25,388 bases of DNA, taken from IMG/VR virus record IMGVR_UViG_3300028608_000075, positions 1-25,388 of that record; one strand, written 5' to 3'. The notes under the pieces are model-generated. The model saw only the letters and a list, made by a program, of their open reading frames with translations, was not told the DNA's origin and made no database searches. Both the position numbers and the translations under genes were made by a program. Every line of letters starts with the position of its first letter. The first letter of the stretch is position 1. The stretch comes from a virus. Positions 22,477 to 25,388 of the stretch are shown one piece after another.

Positions 22477-22800
22477 TCAATCCCCCGTGAAATTCGATCC
22501 GCCGACACCGCGGCGGTTGTTCTGGTGGTACTGCGCCGCTGGCCCTGACATCAAGGGCGCACGCTTCAGCGCTTCGATCTGCTGCTGGGCATGCTGCAAT
22601 TTCAAGCTCAGCTGGGTGACCAAGAACTCCAATGACAGCGCGTATCCGGTACCGGCCTCCACCCACCCAGAGGCATTGCACTGGGCGCAAGCCAGGTCGT
22701 GAAAAACGCCCTTGATGAACGCTTTCCCTTTGCATGCCGGACACGCTGCCAGCTCGATCTGTTGGGCGTTCAAGGCGGGGCCATGCTGCTTTTTCATCAT
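22477..22800 (-). CDS. Zinc-ribbon protein upstream of Q
   Basis: This 107-aa protein has one clear four-cysteine zinc ribbon in its first half (Cys20, 23, 38 and 41: CPAC and CAQC), like the DnaJ-type zinc motif. An amphipathic helix follows (YALSLEFLVTQLSLKLQHAQ and on), and then a Gly/Asn-rich tail. I do not know its function. Immediately before Q and after the recombinase (2-bp gap), it may act with Q or in recombination; zinc-ribbon proteins occur in other antitermination families. Confidence 0.75.
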   Translation of the reverse strand: MMKKQHGPALNAQQIELAACPACKGKAFIKGVFHDLACAQCNASGWVEAGTGYALSLEFLVTQLSLKLQHAQQQIEALKRAPLMSGPAAQYHQNNRRGVGGSNFTGD

Positions 22801-22802
22801 TT

Positions 22803-24083
22803 TTAAACCTCGCCTATGGTTGATTCTTGAATGGCCTCGCAGGCCTTGTTTTCCGTGGCTTCCAGAGCATTACCGGAATCTCCCGTTCTAAAGCCGGTCA
22901 ATCCGTGAATCAGGTCAAAGCCCCGCTGATCTAGATGCGCGTGCCACTTCTCCAAGGCATCGCGCTTGCGGCTCATCACGTCCGACTGGATGTACACCTT
23001 CACGTTGTGACCCATGGCGTGGTTGATCAACAGCTCACCGATCAGGTGGTCGACGCCGATGTCTGCCCAGCCGGTTCTGGCCACCTTGCGCAGGTCGTGA
23101 CTGGTCCACTCGCCCTTACCAAGCCTGGTGAACACGGCACTGGCCTGGCCTTCGCTCAGCGCCTTGCCGTTGCGAGCCGGGAACAGGTACTGGCCGTCGT
23201 AACCGTTCGCCCACTGGAGGTCGCGGTAATTGATCAGCAGCTGACGTACCTGGTCGGTCAGTGGCAGGTGATGCTCGACGCCGGTCTTGGTGTTCGCGGC
23301 CGGGATGAACCACTCGCGTTCGGCCAGGCTGATGTGCGACCACTGGGCCTGCCGGGTCTCGCCGATGCGCGTGCCGTGGCACAGCATCATCAGGGCGAGC
23401 ATGGCATCCGCCGGGGCACTGGCCTTGGCCTCCAACAGCAGGGCAATCAGGTCCTGCAACTGGGTGACGCGCAGTCGTGACGGCTTCACCCCGACCTTGG
23501 CCTTGGAGAAGTCGCTGAACTTGACGTCCTTCATCGGGTTGACCGCGATCAGTCGCAGCTTGAACGCTTGGCGGAAGGCCAGAGCCAGCAACTGGAATGC
23601 CGAACGCACGTAGTCGATGCCGATGGACTCTTGGGCCGGCCACATGAACTTGTCATCGAGCGTGGCCTTGTTGATGGATGCCAGAGGCACGTCGCCCAGC
23701 AGCGGCTTCAGGTGGCACTTGATCAGCGAGGCGCCAGTCTTCTTGCGCTTGCTCGACAGGCTGCGGTCGCGGGCCATCCGGTCGGCGTACCAGTCAAGCA
23801 ACTCACCGGTCAGCACCCACTTCGAAAGGTTGGAGCCCTCGCCCGCTTCCAGGCGCAGGCGAATGCCCGGGAGCGCCGCGACTACCTGTTTGGTGTTGAG
23901 GTCGGGGTAGTTACCGATCAGTTTCCATTCACCCTTGGTCACCAGGTACCACGACGCCCGGGCGCGATCGCGGGTGAAGCGCAGGTACAGGCCACGGTTT
24001 TCGATGTCGCGCAGATCGCGAACGGTGCCGGCGGCCTGCCGTTTAATTTCGGCGTCGGTGATCTTGAGGGCAGCGGTCGTCAT
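22803..24083 (-). CDS. P4-type tyrosine recombinase (integrase family)
   Basis: This 426-aa protein has an N-terminal arm-binding domain like that of P4-family integrases (GLYLRFTRDRARASWYLVTK, LIGNYPDLNTKQ) and a central core-binding helical domain. The catalytic domain shows Arg239 (HGTRIGETRQAQW), Lys266 (NTKTGVEHHLPL), His329/Arg332 (SHDLRKVARTGW), His355 and the nucleophile Tyr364, nine residues after that His as in lambda Int. The set of active-site residues is complete, so it should be able to cut and join DNA. Its ATG overlaps the previous stop as ATGA, making it part of the ninR-like operon. It may be the phage's integrase or a separate resolvase; the distance from the mutS junction is odd. 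Confidence 0.85.
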   Translation of the reverse strand: MTTAALKITDAEIKRQAAGTVRDLRDIENRGLYLRFTRDRARASWYLVTKGEWKLIGNYPDLNTKQVVAALPGIRLRLEAGEGSNLSKWVLTGELLDWYADRMARDRSLSSKRKKTGASLIKCHLKPLLGDVPLASINKATLDDKFMWPAQESIGIDYVRSAFQLLALAFRQAFKLRLIAVNPMKDVKFSDFSKAKVGVKPSRLRVTQLQDLIALLLEAKASAPADAMLALMMLCHGTRIGETRQAQWSHISLAEREWFIPAANTKTGVEHHLPLTDQVRQLLINYRDLQWANGYDGQYLFPARNGKALSEGQASAVFTRLGKGEWTSHDLRKVARTGWADIGVDHLIGELLINHAMGHNVKVYIQSDVMSRKRDALEKWHAHLDQRGFDLIHGLTGFRTGDSGNALEATENKACEAIQESTIGEV

Positions 24084-24352
24084 GCCGGCACCGCCTTGGA
24101 CTTCTGCTCCGTAGGAGCGAAGTCGCCACGCAGCGGCATCAGATTCTTTTCGTGCTTGATGGCCCACTCATTGCGGAAACGACACATCCATCCACCGACG
24201 CCCGCCGCAGGCCTAAATTGATATTTTTTTCCGGAGGTTGGCGACACCACCACCTCGTTCGGCACAACGAAATGGAGAAGCTCTGCTGTCTCGCCCAGGT
24301 ACCCACCGGATATCACCAGTGCGAAATCACCCGCCTTAAATTGATGGCTCAT
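24080..24352 (-). CDS. 90-aa hypothetical protein
   Basis: I do not recognise this protein. It starts MSHQFKAGDFALVISGGYLG and continues with short hydrophobic strands (ELLHFVVPNEVVVSP), a Gly/Trp turn (GVGGWMCRFRNEW) and a charged tail. The pattern suggests a small beta-barrel of SH3 type. The start is chosen at 24352 because it overlaps the VRR-NUC stop as ATGA, and its own stop overlaps the recombinase start in the same way. Confidence 0.7.
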   Translation of the reverse strand: MSHQFKAGDFALVISGGYLGETAELLHFVVPNEVVVSPTSGKKYQFRPAAGVGGWMCRFRNEWAIKHEKNLMPLRGDFAPTEQKSKAVPA

Positions 24353-24765
24353 GCGGCCACCACTGTAGGAGCGAGTCGAAGGTAGGCGCGGATCTGCTCC
24401 ATCGCATCGAAGTGCCCACGGCAAACAATGGCGAGGTAGCCCTGCTCAGTCAGTGCCTGAATGTATGCGTCCTGGCTTGGTGAAACTGCCGCATCATTCG
24501 GCGGTGCCGCCTTGAACTCGATGTACAGACCGAAGTAGCCGCCGCGGGCCATGGGCAGAACCAGGTCCGGTACGCCGGCCTTAACGCCCTGTTTTTTCAT
24601 TTCCCCGGCAACCTTCTTGTGTCGGTGGCCGCCATTGGGAACGTGGTAGATCAACTTGGCGACAACCGGGTACCGCATTGCGATCTCAATCAACAGTGCG
24701 GCCTGCTCCTGGCCTTCACGGTCGATGCGTTTGGCGCGTATTGGCTTGAGAGCGAACGGCTTCAT
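24349..24765 (-). CDS. VRR-NUC domain nuclease
   Basis: This 138-aa protein has the VRR-NUC form of the PD-(D/E)XK nuclease fold: GVKAGVPDLVLPMA with Asp67, FGLYIEFKAA with Glu83 and Lys85, and SPSQDAYIQAL with Gln98 as a later motif. NGGHRHKK is a typical basic loop. Such single-domain phage proteins are probably structure-specific nucleases acting on recombination or replication intermediates, like a Holliday junction resolvase. That role fits the neighbouring recombinase and YbcO-like protein. Start and stop both overlap neighbours as ATGA. Confidence 0.9.
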   Translation of the reverse strand: MKPFALKPIRAKRIDREGQEQAALLIEIAMRYPVVAKLIYHVPNGGHRHKKVAGEMKKQGVKAGVPDLVLPMARGGYFGLYIEFKAAPPNDAAVSPSQDAYIQALTEQGYLAIVCRGHFDAMEQIRAYLRLAPTVVAA

Positions 24766-24875
24766 TTGCGGTCACCACGTGATCTACGTTGCCGATCATT
24801 GAGGCGGCGGCAGACTTCGTAAAGCGCCCAGGTAGCGAGGATCATTAGGATAAGCAGGGTTTTGGGTTCGATCAT
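24762..24875 (-). CDS. 37-aa membrane microprotein between two nuclease genes
   Basis: The gap between the YbcO-like and VRR-NUC genes holds a complete 37-codon frame. It encodes MIEPKTLLILMILATWALYE, a likely membrane segment at about residues 7-19, followed by a short, highly basic tail (CRRLNDRQRRSRGDRK). Its ATG overlaps the upstream stop as ATGA and its TGA overlaps the VRR-NUC ATG in the same way. It fits the operon's coupling scheme exactly, which argues that it is a real gene. The function is unknown; the topology suggests a small inner-membrane protein with a cytoplasmic basic tail. Confidence 0.65.
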   Translation of the reverse strand: MIEPKTLLILMILATWALYEVCRRLNDRQRRSRGDRK

Positions 24876-25174
24876 GCTGCCCCCTTCACGGTGAGTATTC
24901 CGGCCCGGATCAGGGCCTCATGTGTTTCGGCGATGGCCCGCGGCATGTCGTACCAATCCACCTCGCCGGCGGCGCGACCATCGATCACGTCATGGCAGGC
25001 GCTGCATGCGTAAACGGCGACGGTGTCGAAGCCCTTCATGCCCATACCCTTCTGCCCGCACGGCAGGTGTGCGAGCACGGTCGTGGTCGGGTTGAAGTTG
25101 CAAGTGCCCGGCAGGCGGACGGTGCAGTCCTGGCCGTTGGCCGAGGCGCGGAGTTTCTTCGATGTCACACGCAT
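24872..25174 (-). CDS. YbcO / DUF1364 family nuclease-like protein
   Basis: This 100-aa protein matches the YbcO family (DUF1364, known from the DLP12 prophage): KKLRASANGQDCTVRLPGTC, then a VLAHLPCGQKGMGMKG segment and VAVYACSACHDVIDGRA. The zinc ligands appear to be Cys17, Cys25, Cys57 and Cys60, with His36 and His61 near the HNH-like centre. It is a putative nuclease typical of ninR regions. The ATG at 25174 is preceded by GGGGGAG about 6 nt upstream; the frame is open further but lacks support. It overlaps the upstream gene by 10 bp. Confidence 0.88.
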   Translation of the reverse strand: MRVTSKKLRASANGQDCTVRLPGTCNFNPTTTVLAHLPCGQKGMGMKGFDTVAVYACSACHDVIDGRAAGEVDWYDMPRAIAETHEALIRAGILTVKGAA

Positions 25175-25374
25175 ACCCGCTCCCCCGTGACGACATCGAC
25201 CACTTCGAAAGTGCCCGGCCACATCCACGCCCCGTAACGCTTGGCCATGGCCTGGTCTACGAACAGAGCAAGGGCATGGTCCGGCGTGGAACCCATATCG
25301 ACCTTGAAGGAGCAGCAGAACACCGCGAAGCGGTAGGTATCTATCTCGGGAACGGCCAGACGGCGATCAGACAC
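25165..25374 (-). CDS. 69-aa hypothetical protein at the right edge
   Basis: I do not recognise this small protein: MSDRRLAVPEIDTYRFAVFC, then CSFKVDMGSTPDHALALFVD, and a final beta-like segment WPGTFEVVDVVTGERVCV. The first codon is taken as the GTG at 25374, 5 nt after a GGAGG site; earlier in-frame GTGs at 25380 and 25386 fall on or before that site. It heads the visible part of the ninR-like operon. The frame's beginning is close to the window edge, so an upstream start cannot be fully excluded. Confidence 0.6.
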   Translation of the reverse strand: MSDRRLAVPEIDTYRFAVFCCSFKVDMGSTPDHALALFVDQAMAKRYGAWMWPGTFEVVDVVTGERVCV

Positions 25375-25388
25375 GGACACCTCCACGC

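Overview
The window is the late half of a lambda-like siphophage prophage in a Pseudomonas chromosome, most likely of the fluorescens/putida type. Three things point there. Every phage gene lies on the minus strand in the canonical order of a lambdoid late region. The head module is HK97-type: P27-family TerS, TerL, portal, ClpP-like protease, gp5-like capsid, then gp6/gp7/gp10-like connectors. At the extreme left, on the plus strand, the first 18 codons of a bacterial mutS (containing HTPMMQQY) run straight into a stop codon and then phage DNA, so this looks like the prophage end, with the insertion in or next to the 5' end of mutS.

Layout in transcription order (right to left). (1) 25374-22803 is a ninR-like block of small genes joined by overlapping stop/start codons: a hypothetical protein, a YbcO/DUF1364 nuclease-like protein, a 37-aa membrane microprotein, a VRR-NUC nuclease, a 90-aa hypothetical and a P4-type tyrosine recombinase. 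(2) 22800-21994 holds a zinc-ribbon protein, a Q-type antiterminator, a probable late promoter overlapping the Q stop codon, and two tandem intrinsic terminators, which is the PR'/tR' arrangement on which Q proteins act. (3) 21905-21107 holds a lambda S-like holin with a dual start, a 43-aa CxxC microprotein and an HNH endonuclease. (4) A 192-bp gap that may hold cos is followed by the head genes (20914-13818). (5) The tail genes (13821-1298) comprise terminator protein, tube with an inserted repeat domain, the G/GT chaperone pair with a -1 frameshift site, tape measure, M, L, K, I, J, a fibre and a fibre assembly protein. A lipoprotein moron sits between K and I. (6) The end of the lysis set (1226-298) is a SleB-like endolysin and a nested Rz/Rz1 spanin pair, separated from the holin by about 20 kb.

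The late operon (21.8 kb) carries intrinsic terminators or terminator-like hairpins before the capsid, tube, tail gene I and endolysin genes, and one inside gene M. Read-through by Q-modified RNA polymerase would therefore be needed along its whole length, and the hairpins may also set mRNA ends or expression levels. The least expected features are the mutS junction with a nearby 13-bp inverted repeat, the tyrosine recombinase placed far from that junction, a terminator that overlaps an SD-masking hairpin before gene I, the lipoprotein moron, and two microproteins of 37 and 43 aa. No rRNA, tRNA, CRISPR array or insertion sequence was seen.
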